Positions 1-8,821 of a stretch of 64,000 nucleotides of DNA are shown here, piece by piece (within the stretch, counting starts at the first letter, position 1; each line of letters begins with the position of its first letter). This DNA comes from an uncultured Pelagibacteraceae bacterium (GTDB lineage Bacteria > Pseudomonadota > Alphaproteobacteria > Pelagibacterales > Pelagibacteraceae): the NCBI GenBank assembly GCA_902579925.1, contig CACHIS010000002.1:40292-104291 (forward strand). The letters are read 5' to 3'. Below the pieces are notes generated by a model, which had not been told where the DNA came from, made no database searches, and saw nothing but the letters and a program-made list of their open reading frames with translations. The position numbers were made by a program, and so were the translations under genes.

Positions 1-602
1 ATAAAATTTCAAAAAACTGGGTAAATAAACAACGACGAGATACATATGTGCGTCAATCTAAAGTCGATGGCTATAGAGCGAGATCAGCTTACAAAATTAA
101 AGAGATAGATGAAAAATTTAAAATATTTAAAGGCGGTATGTCAGTTATAGATATTGGAGCTGCTCCTGGGAGTTGGTCCCAGTATGTTACAAAAGTTGTA
201 AGGAGTGGAAAAATAATCTCTATAGACTTAAAGGAAATGGAAAATATAGATAATACCATACAAATTAAGGGTGACTTTACCGATACAGACACTCAAAATC
301 ACATAAAAAATTTTCTTAAAAAAAAGCCTGATGTTGTGATGTCTGACATGGCCGTAAATACAACTGGAATTAAGAATATTGATTCAATTCAAACTGGTGA
401 ATTATGTAAAGAGGCTATGATTTTTTCAAAAGATGTGATTTCAGAAAAGGGTTTTTTCATTTCAAAAATATTTATGGGAAGCACATTTAATGAAATTGTC
501 GCACTGGGAAAAAAAATTTTTAGAGAAGTTAAGGTTTTTAAACCTAAATCAAGTAGAAAAGATTCTAAAGAAAGTTTTATAATTTGTAAAAATCTTAGAT
601 AG
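1..602 (+). CDS. rlmE: 23S rRNA 2'-O-uridine methyltransferase RlmE (FtsJ/RrmJ), 5'-truncated by window edge
   Basis: SAM-dependent enzyme that 2'-O-methylates U2552 of 23S rRNA in the large ribosomal subunit. The frame is open from base 3: the codons before the GTG at 48 encode a stretch containing SKNWVNKQ and RRDTYV, which matches the usual RlmE N-terminus, so the gene starts outside the window and the GTG at 48 is internal. Visible motifs are the SAM-binding DIGAAPGSWSQ and the K-D-K-E catalytic tetrad: Lys in RARSAYK, Asp in MSDMAVN, Lys in ISKIF, and Glu in the SRKDSKESF region. It lies 31 bases upstream of guaB on the same strand. The family assignment is secure; only the start is missing. 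Confidence 0.95.
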   Translation, partial: KISKNWVNKQRRDTYVRQSKVDGYRARSAYKIKEIDEKFKIFKGGMSVIDIGAAPGSWSQYVTKVVRSGKIISIDLKEMENIDNTIQIKGDFTDTDTQNHIKNFLKKKPDVVMSDMAVNTTGIKNIDSIQTGELCKEAMIFSKDVISEKGFFISKIFMGSTFNEIVALGKKIFREVKVFKPKSSRKDSKESFIICKNLR

Positions 603-633
603 TTTCTTTTAATTTCAAAGGAATCGTATATAA

Positions 634-1716
634 ATGATTATGGTTCCTATTAAAGAAGCACTTACCTTTGACGACGTAACTCTTGCGCCTAAATATTCTG
701 AAATTTTACCATCAGAAGTTGACACTAGCATCAAGCTTACAAACTATCTCAAATTGGATATTCCTCTTTTATCCTCAGCTATGGATACTGTTACTGAAAG
801 TAAGATGGCAATTGCAATAGCAAAGGCGGGTGGAATTGGAATTATTCATAGAAATTTAGATAAAAAAAAACAAATTCTTGAAATTAAAAAAGTAAAAAAA
901 CAAAAACTTTTAGTAGGCGCCGCTGTTGGAGCAGGACCAAGTGAACTTAAAAGAGCAGAGGCAATTTTAAGAGAAAAAATTGATATGATTGTAGTTGATA
1001 CTGCCCATGCACATACAAAAAAAGTTTCAGAAATAATAAAGTTTATTAAAAAAAAAAAAGATAAAAAAACTGCCCTATGTGCTGGAAATATCGCTACACC
1101 CTCTGCAGCAAAATTTTTGTTGAAGCTTGGTGTTGATGTCATAAAAGTTGGAATAGGACCAGGTTCAATATGTACTACGAGATTAGTTGCAGGTATTGGT
1201 GTCCCACAACTTAGTGCAATATTAGAAGTTAGAAATGGAATAAAAAATAAAAATGTAAAAATTATTTCTGATGGTGGAGTAAAATATTCAGGCGACCTTG
1301 CAAAAGCATTTGCTGCTGGAGCAGATGCAGTTATGATTGGCTCATTATTCGCGGGGACAGATGAAGCACCAGGAAAATTAATTAAAAGAAATGGTAAATT
1401 ATTTAAAAATTTTAGAGGCATGGGTTCAGTTGGTGCTATGAATAAAGGATCTGCTGATCGTTATTTTCAATCTAAACAAAAAGATATATCTAAATATGTT
1501 CCTGAGGGAGTTGAAGGATTTGCGAAATATAAAGGCAAAGTTGGTAATATAATTTTTAAATTAATAGGGGGCCTAAAATCATCCATGGGATATCTTGGAT
1601 CTAGACAAATTAAATATTTAAGAGATAAACCGCAATTTGTTAAAATAACTAAAGCTGGTTTTTATGAAAGTATGGTTCATAATGTTGATGTAATTAAAAG
1701 CGATAATAAATATTAA
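634..1716 (+). CDS. guaB: IMP dehydrogenase lacking the CBS (Bateman) domain
   Basis: Oxidises IMP to XMP with NAD+, the first committed step of GMP synthesis; the next enzyme, guaA, is one gene downstream. The TIM-barrel core is complete: SSAMDTVTES near residue 47, IIHRNL at 70-75, the catalytic loop GPGSICTTR with the nucleophile Cys180, and the mobile-flap DRYFQ at 275-279. The protein is 360 residues instead of about 485 because HRNL-type sequence runs straight into KLLVGAAVGAG at 91-101. The roughly 120-residue CBS pair normally inserted there is absent, and with it the nucleotide-sensing regulatory module. ATGs at 634 and 640 are both possible starts. The stop overlaps the next start by one base. 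Confidence 0.95.
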   Translation: MIMVPIKEALTFDDVTLAPKYSEILPSEVDTSIKLTNYLKLDIPLLSSAMDTVTESKMAIAIAKAGGIGIIHRNLDKKKQILEIKKVKKQKLLVGAAVGAGPSELKRAEAILREKIDMIVVDTAHAHTKKVSEIIKFIKKKKDKKTALCAGNIATPSAAKFLLKLGVDVIKVGIGPGSICTTRLVAGIGVPQLSAILEVRNGIKNKNVKIISDGGVKYSGDLAKAFAAGADAVMIGSLFAGTDEAPGKLIKRNGKLFKNFRGMGSVGAMNKGSADRYFQSKQKDISKYVPEGVEGFAKYKGKVGNIIFKLIGGLKSSMGYLGSRQIKYLRDKPQFVKITKAGFYESMVHNVDVIKSDNKY

Positions 1717-2153
1717 TGAAAAAATTTTTTAAAATAACTATTCTCTTTTACTTCTTAATTAATACATTAAATTTTTCTTTGAGTAGTGAAAATTTTTTCA
1801 ATAAAGGTCTAGAACTATATAAAAAAGAAAAGTTTGAGGATGCTCGATTTATGTTTGAAAGAAGCATTGTGTTTAATCCAAAACATTCTAATTCATATTT
1901 ATACTTAGCTAAAATTTACAATCAGGAAAAAAATCAAAAGAAGGAAGAAAAAAATTTAGAGGCTACCTTATTAATTGAACCAAGTAATGAAGAAGCAATA
2001 TTAATGTTAATGAAAATTGCATTAGTAAAATCAAATTATTCTAAAGTGAAGAAATTATCAGAAGACTTTGTTAAAGTTTGCAAAAATTTATGTGATAAAA
2101 ATAAAAGTATCTTAGAATCTTTAGCAAACTTAGAACCAAAAAATGAGTCTTGA
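1716..2153 (+). CDS. Exported TPR-repeat protein
   Basis: A 145-residue protein with an N-terminal hydrophobic signal (residues 5-22) followed by about two tetratricopeptide-like helical repeats (A-x-x-x-F-E-R-S and Y-x-x-L-A-K-I-Y patterns, residues 28-75) and two Cys near the C-terminus. TPRs mediate protein contacts, probably in the periplasm here. The specific function is unknown. It sits between guaB (1-base overlap) and guaA (11-base overlap), so it is translationally coupled inside a purine operon, but nothing in its sequence links it to purines. Confidence 0.7.
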   Translation: MKKFFKITILFYFLINTLNFSLSSENFFNKGLELYKKEKFEDARFMFERSIVFNPKHSNSYLYLAKIYNQEKNQKKEEKNLEATLLIEPSNEEAILMLMKIALVKSNYSKVKKLSEDFVKVCKNLCDKNKSILESLANLEPKNES

Positions 2154-3705
2154 TCAAAATTTGAATAAAATTTTAATCGTAGATTTCGGCTCACAATTTA
2201 CACAATTAATAGCCAGAAGGGTTAGAGAATTAGGAATATTTTCTGAGATCATAAGTCATAAAAAAATTAAGAGTAAGGATATTAATTACTCAGTCAAAGG
2301 TATTATTTTATCTGGTGGTCCACTTAATGTTTATCAAATTAATAAATATTCCTTCGATAAAAGAATAATTCAAAAAGGAGTTCCCGTCCTAGGGATTTGT
2401 TTTGGACATCAAATAATTTCCAAACTTAATGGTGGAAAAGTAAAACAGTCAAAATATAGAGAATTTGGTTTAGCTAATATTTCAAAAAAAAATAATAGTC
2501 TTTTAATAAAAAATTTGTTCAAGAAAAAAAAACTAATTAAAGTATGGATGAGTCATGCTGATCAAGTTTCAAAATTACCAAAAAATTTCAAAGTAATTGC
2601 ATCAAGCGAAAATTCTAAATTTGCAGTAGTTGAAAACAAGTTAAAAAATTATTATGGGGTTCAATTTCATCCAGAGGTAACACATACAGAAAATGGAAAA
2701 AAGTTAATAAGTAATTTTATATTTTTGATATGTAAAATGAAAAAAAATTGGTCCTCTAAAGATCAAAAAATTAAACTGATAAAAGATGTTAAAGAAATGG
2801 TTGGAAATAATAAAGTTATTTGTGCTTTATCAGGTGGAGTAGATAGCAGCGTAGTTGCACAATTGTTAAATAAAGCAATTGGTAAAAAGTTACACTGTAT
2901 TTTTGTTAATACTGGTTTATTAAGAAAAGGTGAGGAAAAACAAGTTGTAGGTACATTTAAAAAAAGACTAAAGATTAATCTTACTTATGTGAATGCAGAA
3001 AAAGAGTTTATAAGAAAATTATCAAAAATTTCAGATCCTGAAAAAAAAAGAAAGATAATAGGAAACTTATTTATAAAAATATTCGAGCGGTATGCTAAAA
3101 AGATTAAAAATGTAAAATTTTTAGCTCAAGGTACACTTTATCCAGACTTAATAGAAAGCAGATCAGTTACAGGCAGTCAAACCTCAAAAATAAAATCTCA
3201 CCATAATGTTGGCGGCTTACCAAAAAAAATGAAACTTAAACTAGTAGAGCCATTAAAATTTTTATTCAAAGATGAAGTAAGAAAATTAGGATTAGAGCTA
3301 AACTTGAGTAGAGAAATTATTTCTCGACACCCTTTTCCTGGACCTGGACTAGCAATAAGAATGCCAGGAATTATTACAAAAGAAAAAATAAATATTTTAA
3401 AAGAAGCTGATCACTATTTTATTCAAGCCTTGAGAGATCACAATTTATATCATAAAATTTGGCAAGCCTATGCCGCATTACTTCCAGTGAAAACAGTTGG
3501 AGTAATGGGCGATAATAGAACTTACGAATATCTGTGTTTACTTAGAGCAATAACTTCAGAGGATGGCATGACCGCAGATTTTTATGAATTTAAAAAATCA
3601 TTTATACAAGAAATTTCAAATAAAATAGTGAATAGTATTAGAGGAATTAATAGAGTAGTTTACGATATAACTTCGAAACCACCGAGTACAATCGAATTAG
3701 AGTAA
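2143..3705 (+). CDS. guaA: GMP synthase (glutamine-hydrolysing)
   Basis: Converts XMP, ATP and glutamine to GMP. The N-terminal class I glutamine amidotransferase has the nucleophile elbow GICFGHQ (Cys86) and the FHPEV His/Glu pair near 173. The ATP-pyrophosphatase domain follows with the P-loop SGGVDSS near 225, and the C-terminal dimerisation domain ends in [10 protein letters not shown]. The length (520) is normal. It overlaps the TPR gene by 11 bases and is followed immediately by panB. With guaB it completes the IMP-to-GMP branch. Confidence 0.97.
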   Translation: MSLDQNLNKILIVDFGSQFTQLIARRVRELGIFSEIISHKKIKSKDINYSVKGIILSGGPLNVYQINKYSFDKRIIQKGVPVLGICFGHQIISKLNGGKVKQSKYREFGLANISKKNNSLLIKNLFKKKKLIKVWMSHADQVSKLPKNFKVIASSENSKFAVVENKLKNYYGVQFHPEVTHTENGKKLISNFIFLICKMKKNWSSKDQKIKLIKDVKEMVGNNKVICALSGGVDSSVVAQLLNKAIGKKLHCIFVNTGLLRKGEEKQVVGTFKKRLKINLTYVNAEKEFIRKLSKISDPEKKRKIIGNLFIKIFERYAKKIKNVKFLAQGTLYPDLIESRSVTGSQTSKIKSHHNVGGLPKKMKLKLVEPLKFLFKDEVRKLGLELNLSREIISRHPFPGPGLAIRMPGIITKEKINILKEADHYFIQALRDHNLYHKIWQAYAALLPVKTVGVMGDNRTYEYLCLLRAITSEDGMTADFYEFKKSFIQEISNKIVNSIRGINRVVYDITSKPPSTIELE

Positions 3706-4485
3706 ATGAATAAAAAAATAAAAAAAATTCTTAATAAAAAGAATAAATCAAAAATTATTTGTCTAACAGCATACTCAAAAAATGTTGCTTCCATTTTGGA
3801 TAGACATTGTGATTTAGTATTGGTTGGAGACTCATTGGGGTCAGTTTTGTATAACTTTAACTCCACTAAGCAAGTCACTTTGGAAACTATGATTAATCAC
3901 TCTAAAAGTGTCAGACTTGGTATCAAGAAGTCATTAATGGTCGTTGATATGCCATACAATACATATCGAAATCCCAGTGAGGCCTTGAAGAATTCAAAGT
4001 TAGTTATGAAAGAAACCAAATGCGATGCTGTCAAATTAGAGGGAGGAAAAAAGATAATTCCTATGGTTAAAAGATTGGTAAAAAATAAAATACCTGTGAT
4101 GGGGCATGTTGGAATATTACCTCAGACAGATAAAAAATTTACCTTTAAAGGAAAGAAACTTGCAGAAAGTAATAGGTTATTAAATGATACTAAACTTTTA
4201 GAAAATGCTGGAGTTTTTTCAATTGTGTTAGAATGTGTAGAAACAAAGTTGTCAAAGAAAATCTCCAATCATATTAATATACCAACAATAGGAATTGGTT
4301 CCTCAGTCAATTGTGATGGTCAAGTTTTAGTAATAGATGATTTAATTGGTTTAAGTCAAAGCAAATTAAAATTTGTAAAAAAATTTGTTGATATTACCAA
4401 GCTAATTGAAGTTGGGGTAAAAAAATATAAATCAGAGGTATTAAATAAACAGTTTCCAAAAGCTAAACATTCTTTTTTAAAATGA
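3706..4485 (+). CDS. panB: 3-methyl-2-oxobutanoate hydroxymethyltransferase PanB
   Basis: Transfers a hydroxymethyl group from 5,10-methylene-THF to ketoisovalerate to make ketopantoate for pantothenate/CoA. Recognisable family segments are VGDSLGSV, TLETMINHSKSV, VDMPYNTY, VKLEGG, GHVGILPQ and GIGSSVNCDGQ with IDDLIGL. At 259 residues it is of usual length. The ATG follows the guaA stop directly. The last 4 bases overlap the racemase-like gene. panC is not in this window. Confidence 0.95.
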   Translation: MNKKIKKILNKKNKSKIICLTAYSKNVASILDRHCDLVLVGDSLGSVLYNFNSTKQVTLETMINHSKSVRLGIKKSLMVVDMPYNTYRNPSEALKNSKLVMKETKCDAVKLEGGKKIIPMVKRLVKNKIPVMGHVGILPQTDKKFTFKGKKLAESNRLLNDTKLLENAGVFSIVLECVETKLSKKISNHINIPTIGIGSSVNCDGQVLVIDDLIGLSQSKLKFVKKFVDITKLIEVGVKKYKSEVLNKQFPKAKHSFLK

Positions 4486-5225
4486 AACTGAACAAGATAG
4501 AGCCAAAATTTTTAAAAAAAAAAAATTTAAGAATAGGATTAATCACCCTTGCTAGTGATTTTAGGATTGAAAAAGACTTTAATAATATAATTCATGGAAA
4601 GAATATAGATTTATATTGCAATAGAATAAATTGTTATAACCCGCTCACAAACGAGACATTAAAAAAAATGGCAGACGATATTCCAGAAGTTACAAAAAAT
4701 ATCTTACCAGATCAGGAATTAGATTGTGTTGCATATGGATGTACATCGGGAACAATCGCTTCAGGTTATCAATCAATTTTTGAAAAAGTTAATATAGCTA
4801 AACCTAATACAAAAGTTACAACCCCAATTACATCTGCAATTAACGCTCTCAAATTACTTAAGATAAATAGGGTATCAATATTTACACCTTATACTGATGA
4901 GATTAATCAATCAGTTATTAATTATTTTAAAAATGAAAAGGTAGAAATTCATGAATTATCTTATTTTGATATAGCTTCCGATTTAGATATAGGTAAAGTT
5001 GATCCACAATATTTGTTCGATGTTTTGAGTAAACAGGATCTTTCCAAAAGTGATGCATTGTTTGTTTCGTGCACGGCTTTACCGGTATTGTCAATTATCA
5101 AAGATTTAGAAAAGAAAATTGGAAAGATAGTTTTATCAAGTAATCAGACATTAATATGGGATACTCTTAAACAGATAAATTACGATAACAAAGTTGAAGG
5201 TTATGGAGAATTATTTAAGAGTTAG
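4482..5225 (+). CDS. EutA-like Asp/Glu/hydantoin racemase-superfamily protein
   Basis: A 247-residue member of the two-cysteine racemase/maleate isomerase superfamily. The paired catalytic cysteines are visible in YGCTSGT (N-terminal half) and SCTALP (C-terminal half), with LITLASDFRIEKDF at the start and SSNQTLIWD near the end. The overall pattern matches, from memory, the ectoine-utilisation protein EutA. The next gene is a DoeA/EutD-like hydrolase, the usual eutA neighbour in ectoine clusters, which strengthens the call. Substrate and reaction are not demonstrated; it could act on another cyclic or diamino acid. It overlaps panB by 4 bases and is 2 bases from the hydrolase. Confidence 0.75.
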   Translation: MKLNKIEPKFLKKKNLRIGLITLASDFRIEKDFNNIIHGKNIDLYCNRINCYNPLTNETLKKMADDIPEVTKNILPDQELDCVAYGCTSGTIASGYQSIFEKVNIAKPNTKVTTPITSAINALKLLKINRVSIFTPYTDEINQSVINYFKNEKVEIHELSYFDIASDLDIGKVDPQYLFDVLSKQDLSKSDALFVSCTALPVLSIIKDLEKKIGKIVLSSNQTLIWDTLKQINYDNKVEGYGELFKS

Positions 5226-5227
5226 TT

Positions 5228-6397
5228 ATGCTTTTTAGTAAAGAGGAATATAAACAAAGACTTTCTAAAGTTAAAAAGATGATGAAAGAAAAAGGCATAG
5301 AACTTTTAATTTCTCACGATACAAACAATATGAATTATCTGACTGGTTATGATGCCTGGTCTTTTTACTACGCTCAATGTGTGATAGTTCATGCAAATGC
5401 TGATGAGCCAATTTGTTTTGTTAGAGAACAAGATGCTGGAGGCGCTTATATAAAAACTTACCTTAAAAAAGAGAATATTATTGTATACGATGAGCATTAT
5501 ATTCATACATGGCCCAAACATCCTTACGATTATTTAGTAAAAATTATTAAAGAAAAAAACTGGGATAAATTATCAATTGGAGTAGAGATGGATGCTCATT
5601 ATTTCACAGCGTTTTGCTATGAAAAAATAAAACGAGGATTACCCAATACAAAAATAAAAGATTCTGAAAGATTAGTTAATTGGACAAGATTAGTTAAATC
5701 TGATGCAGAAATAGGTTATATGAAATCTGCTGCAAAGATTTCAGAAGTTGGAATGAAGAAAGCTTTCGATGTTATTAAACCAGGAGTCAGACAATGTGAT
5801 GCCGTTGGTGAAATACAAAAAGCACTTTTTTGCGGAACTTCAGAATATGGTGGAGAATACTCCAGTATTGCTACTCTTTTACCTACTGGTGAAGGAACTT
5901 CAGCGTCACATTTGACTGCAACGCAAGATAAATTTGTTCAGGGTGAGGCAACAATTATTGAATTATCAGGTGTCTATAAAAGATATCATGCTCCGATGGC
6001 TCGAACTGTTTTGTTAGGAAAGCCTGATCAATTAAAAATTGATACAATGAAAAAAACAATAGAGGCTCTTCAAGCAGGAATAGATGCAACAAAACCAGGA
6101 AATAGGGTTGATGATGTTGCACAAGCTTTTTGGAAAATTTTAGATAAATACGGAATAGAAAAAAAGTCTAGAACAGGTTATTCAATTGGGATTGGTTATC
6201 CTCCTGACTGGGGAGAACATACACTCAATATTTACAAGGGAGATATGACAATTTTAGAACCTAATGTTTGTTTTCATATGATTGCTGTAATGCAATTTGG
6301 AAACTGGGGTGTAGAAGCATCCGAGGCAATTAGAGTAACTGATACAGGTGCTGAACTATTTTGTAATTTTCCAAAAGAACTCCACGTTAAAAGCTAA
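5228..6397 (+). CDS. doeA: DoeA/EutD-like M24-family hydrolase (ectoine hydrolase homologue)
   Basis: A 389-residue pita-bread-fold protein with a creatinase N-domain (residues 1-150: NNMNYLTGYDAWSFY, SIGVEMD) and an M24 catalytic domain. The metal-ligand aspartates of true aminopeptidases are not conserved: the site reads IIELSGVYKRYHAPMART, as in DoeA, which points to a creatinase/DoeA-type metal-independent hydrolase rather than an Xaa-Pro peptidase. DoeA opens the ectoine ring to N-acetyl-diaminobutyrate. Also seen are TGYSIGIGYPPDWGE and the C-terminal FPKELHVK, both close to DoeA as I remember it. It pairs with the EutA-like gene and is followed by a Pot-type importer. The family call is firm; ectoine as substrate is inferred. 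Confidence 0.75.
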   Translation: MLFSKEEYKQRLSKVKKMMKEKGIELLISHDTNNMNYLTGYDAWSFYYAQCVIVHANADEPICFVREQDAGGAYIKTYLKKENIIVYDEHYIHTWPKHPYDYLVKIIKEKNWDKLSIGVEMDAHYFTAFCYEKIKRGLPNTKIKDSERLVNWTRLVKSDAEIGYMKSAAKISEVGMKKAFDVIKPGVRQCDAVGEIQKALFCGTSEYGGEYSSIATLLPTGEGTSASHLTATQDKFVQGEATIIELSGVYKRYHAPMARTVLLGKPDQLKIDTMKKTIEALQAGIDATKPGNRVDDVAQAFWKILDKYGIEKKSRTGYSIGIGYPPDWGEHTLNIYKGDMTILEPNVCFHMIAVMQFGNWGVEASEAIRVTDTGAELFCNFPKELHVKS

Positions 6398-6449
6398 CTT
6401 TTAGAGGTTGATATTTATTGTCACAAATGTTTTAAAGTTATCTGATATT

Positions 6450-7535
6450 ATGGCATCTAAAAAAGATTTCGTTAAATTTGATAAAGTTGACAAAAGCTAC
6501 GATGGTAAAATTTTAGTTGTAAAAGATCTTCAATTAGACATAGCTGAGGGTGAGTTTATAACAATGTTAGGACCTTCTGGTTCAGGTAAAACCACCTGTT
6601 TAATGATGTTGGCTGGATTTGAAACACCAACAAATGGCGAAATTTATTTAGATGGAAATGCGATTTCAAGTATTCCCCCTCACAAAAGAGGTATAGGTAT
6701 GGTTTTTCAAAACTATGCGTTATTTCCTCATATGACTGTTTATGAGAATTTAGCTTTTCCTTTAAGAGTAAGAAAAATACCTAAAGACGAGGCAGATAAA
6801 AAAATCGATAAAGCATTATCAATGGTATCCTTACAAGGCTTTGCTGCTAGGATGCCTGGCCAGTTGTCTGGTGGGCAACAACAAAGGGTAGCTGTTGCAA
6901 GATCACTGGTTTTCGATCCTCAATTAGTTTTGATGGATGAACCACTTGGAGCTTTGGATAAAAATTTAAGAGAAAGTATGCAATATGAAATTAAACATAT
7001 TCATGAAAGCATTGGTGTAACAGTTGTTTACGTTACTCATGATCAAAGTGAAGCTTTAACTATGTCTAACCGTATTGCTGTTTTTAATGATGGAAAAGTT
7101 CAACAACTTTCCAGTCCTGACGAATTGTATGAAAAGCCAGTAAACTCTTTTGTTGCTGAGTTTATCGGTGAGAACAATACTTTTGCTGGTGAAGTATCAG
7201 ATATTTCTGATGGTAGGTGCAAAGTGAAGTTAGCTAATGCTGAAATATTAGCAAATCCAATTTCAGTTAAGGGCAAAGGTGAAAAAACGACAGTTTCATT
7301 AAGACCTGAAAGAGCATTAATTAATCCATCAGATAAAATGGATAACATACACAATGGAAAAATCGAGGAAGTTATTTATCATGGAGATCATACAAGAGTT
7401 AGAATTAACTTATTAGGTAATCCCGAATTTATTCTTAAGATACCTAACAGTTCATCCAATTTAGATATTAAGTTAGGAAATGAAATTAAGATTGGGTGGA
7501 ATAGTGGTGACGCCAGAGCTTTAGACCCAAAATAA
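6450..7535 (+). CDS. potA: PotA-type ABC transporter ATPase (polyamine/opine family)
   Basis: Cytoplasmic ATPase that energises the importer encoded downstream. It has Walker A GPSGSGKTT, the Q-loop in VFQNYALFPHM, the signature LSGGQQQRVAVARS, Walker B LVLMDEP with the D-loop GALDK, the H-loop VTHDQSEAL, and a C-terminal TOBE domain (LRPERALI). I place the start at the ATG at 6450 (MASKKDF), because an upstream TTG at 6408 would add 14 residues with no family similarity. It is separated from the binding-protein gene by about 100 bases that contain a promoter. Confidence 0.92.
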   Translation: MASKKDFVKFDKVDKSYDGKILVVKDLQLDIAEGEFITMLGPSGSGKTTCLMMLAGFETPTNGEIYLDGNAISSIPPHKRGIGMVFQNYALFPHMTVYENLAFPLRVRKIPKDEADKKIDKALSMVSLQGFAARMPGQLSGGQQQRVAVARSLVFDPQLVLMDEPLGALDKNLRESMQYEIKHIHESIGVTVVYVTHDQSEALTMSNRIAVFNDGKVQQLSSPDELYEKPVNSFVAEFIGENNTFAGEVSDISDGRCKVKLANAEILANPISVKGKGEKTTVSLRPERALINPSDKMDNIHNGKIEEVIYHGDHTRVRINLLGNPEFILKIPNSSSNLDIKLGNEIKIGWNSGDARALDPK

Positions 7536-7571
7536 ACGCTAGATACATCACTTAATCACCAAAAAGGGCTG

Positions 7572-7602
7572 TTGACTCTCATTATCGATATTGCTGTAAT
7601 AT
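7572..7602 (+). promoter_or_regulatory. Putative sigma-70 promoter for the binding-protein gene
   Basis: TTGACT at 7572-7577 is followed by TGTAAT at 7595-7600 (17-base spacer) or TAATAT at 7597-7602 (19-base spacer). It lies in the only sizeable gap of the pot cluster, 35-60 bases before the binding-protein start, so this gene can be transcribed independently of potA. In DNA this AT-rich the -10 is weak evidence, but a G/C-containing TTGACT is uncommon. Confidence 0.45.
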
Positions 7603-7625
7603 TATTTTATAAAAAAACGTTTAAA

Positions 7626-7631
7626 CGGAGG
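7626..7631 (+). promoter_or_regulatory. Strong Shine-Dalgarno site of the binding-protein gene
   Basis: CGGAGG lies 4 bases before the ATG at 7636. Most genes in the window lack a recognisable SD, so this marks a highly translated gene and fixes the start. Confidence 0.7.
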
Positions 7632-7635
7632 AAAA

Positions 7636-8751
7636 ATGAAAAAAATTAGTAAGTTATTACTAGCCCTTTCTTTTGTATTCTCTTTAACTACATCAGCATA
7701 CGCAGTTACAGTTGCGTCATGGGGTGGAGCTTATACAGAAAGTCAAAAGTTAGGTTATGGTGATCCTACTGCAAAGAAATTAGGTGTCCCAATTAATTGG
7801 GTCGACTATTCAGGTGGATTATCAGAAATAAAAGCACAAAAAGAAGCTGGTGCAATTACGTGGGATATAATGGACGTATTTGCTATGGATACTATCAACG
7901 GCTGTGATGAGGGATTATTTGTTAAATTTGATTTTGACAAAGATTTTCCACCAGCACCAGATGGAACTCCAGCAAGTAAAGATTTCTTTACTGGAATGCC
8001 AAGTGAATGTGCTGTAGGAAATATTTTATATTCTTGGAACTACGCTTATAACTCAGACAATGTTAAAGGTACTCCAAAGACTATCAAAGATTTCTTTAAC
8101 ACTAAAAAATTTCCTGGAAAAAGAGCTATCTACAAAGGCGCTCTAACAAATTTAGAGATCGCTTTAGCAGCTGATGGTATTAAACCAGGTAAAGGTGGAG
8201 CAAAAATCTATAAAGCTCTTGAGACTGAAAAAGGTGTTCAAAGAGCAATGGATAAGATCAAAGAACTTTGCACAGACCCTAAAGGTGGATGTGTATTTTG
8301 GTCTGCAGGTGCTCAACCACCAGAACTGTTAATGAGTGGTGAAGTTGTTATGGCAACTGGCTGGAATGGTAGATTCTTTAACGCTGCTGTAGGTGAAGGC
8401 GCTCCAATCGTTCAAGTTTGGGATGCACAAGGTCTTGACTATGAGTACTTTGTATTAGTTAAGGGTTCACCAAATGAAGCTGATGCTATGAAAGCTTTAG
8501 CTGAGATGACAAGTACTGAAGGTTTAGCAGGAAGTGCAAAATATATTGCTTATGCACCTTGGAGAAAATCATCTATCAAAGTGATGGAAAAAGGTGAGCC
8601 GTGGTATAAAGATGGTAAAACTAACATGGTACCAAATATGCCAACTGCGCCAGCAAACACTAAAAATTACTTCTTAGTAGATCCACTTTACTGGGCCGAT
8701 AATGGAACAGAACTTGGTGAAAAATGGGAAGCAATGAAAGCAGGATTTTAA
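7636..8751 (+). CDS. potD: PotD-type periplasmic substrate-binding protein
   Basis: The 371-residue precursor carries a classical signal peptide (positively charged MKKISK, hydrophobic core, cleavage near AYA at residue 23) followed by VTVASWGGAYTESQ, typical of the PotD/PotF binding proteins (cluster D) that bind spermidine, putrescine or related amines. The strong SD, its own promoter, and a terminator hairpin after its stop all suggest expression far above the rest of the operon, as expected for a binding protein of an oligotroph. The ligand cannot be read from the sequence: a polyamine is the default, but the upstream doeA/eutA-like genes make an ectoine-like ligand possible. Confidence 0.9.
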   Translation: MKKISKLLLALSFVFSLTTSAYAVTVASWGGAYTESQKLGYGDPTAKKLGVPINWVDYSGGLSEIKAQKEAGAITWDIMDVFAMDTINGCDEGLFVKFDFDKDFPPAPDGTPASKDFFTGMPSECAVGNILYSWNYAYNSDNVKGTPKTIKDFFNTKKFPGKRAIYKGALTNLEIALAADGIKPGKGGAKIYKALETEKGVQRAMDKIKELCTDPKGGCVFWSAGAQPPELLMSGEVVMATGWNGRFFNAAVGEGAPIVQVWDAQGLDYEYFVLVKGSPNEADAMKALAEMTSTEGLAGSAKYIAYAPWRKSSIKVMEKGEPWYKDGKTNMVPNMPTAPANTKNYFLVDPLYWADNGTELGEKWEAMKAGF

Positions 8752-8790
8752 TTTTAAGTTTTAAAGATTAAAATTTTATAATATATTAGA

Positions 8791-8817
8791 GGGCGGTTAT
8801 GATTAACCGCCCTTTTT
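8791..8817 (+). terminator. Intercistronic terminator/attenuator hairpin between potD and potB
   Basis: A perfect 9-base-pair stem, GGGCGGTTA (8791-8799) with TAACCGCCC (8804-8812), closes a TGAT loop and is followed by five T (8813-8817). This is a textbook intrinsic terminator, yet the next gene of the same transporter starts only 4 bases beyond the T run. It therefore probably acts as a partial terminator that lowers permease expression relative to the binding protein. Confidence 0.9.
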
Positions 8818-8821
8818 ATTT

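Noticed and set aside
5228..6397. Xaa-Pro aminopeptidase
   Set aside because: The M24 metal-binding aspartates are replaced as in DoeA/creatinase, and the EutA-like neighbour argues for a cyclic-amide hydrolase.
6408..6449. Longer potA start at a TTG
   Set aside because: It would add 14 residues without family similarity; the ATG at 6450 fits the usual N-terminus.
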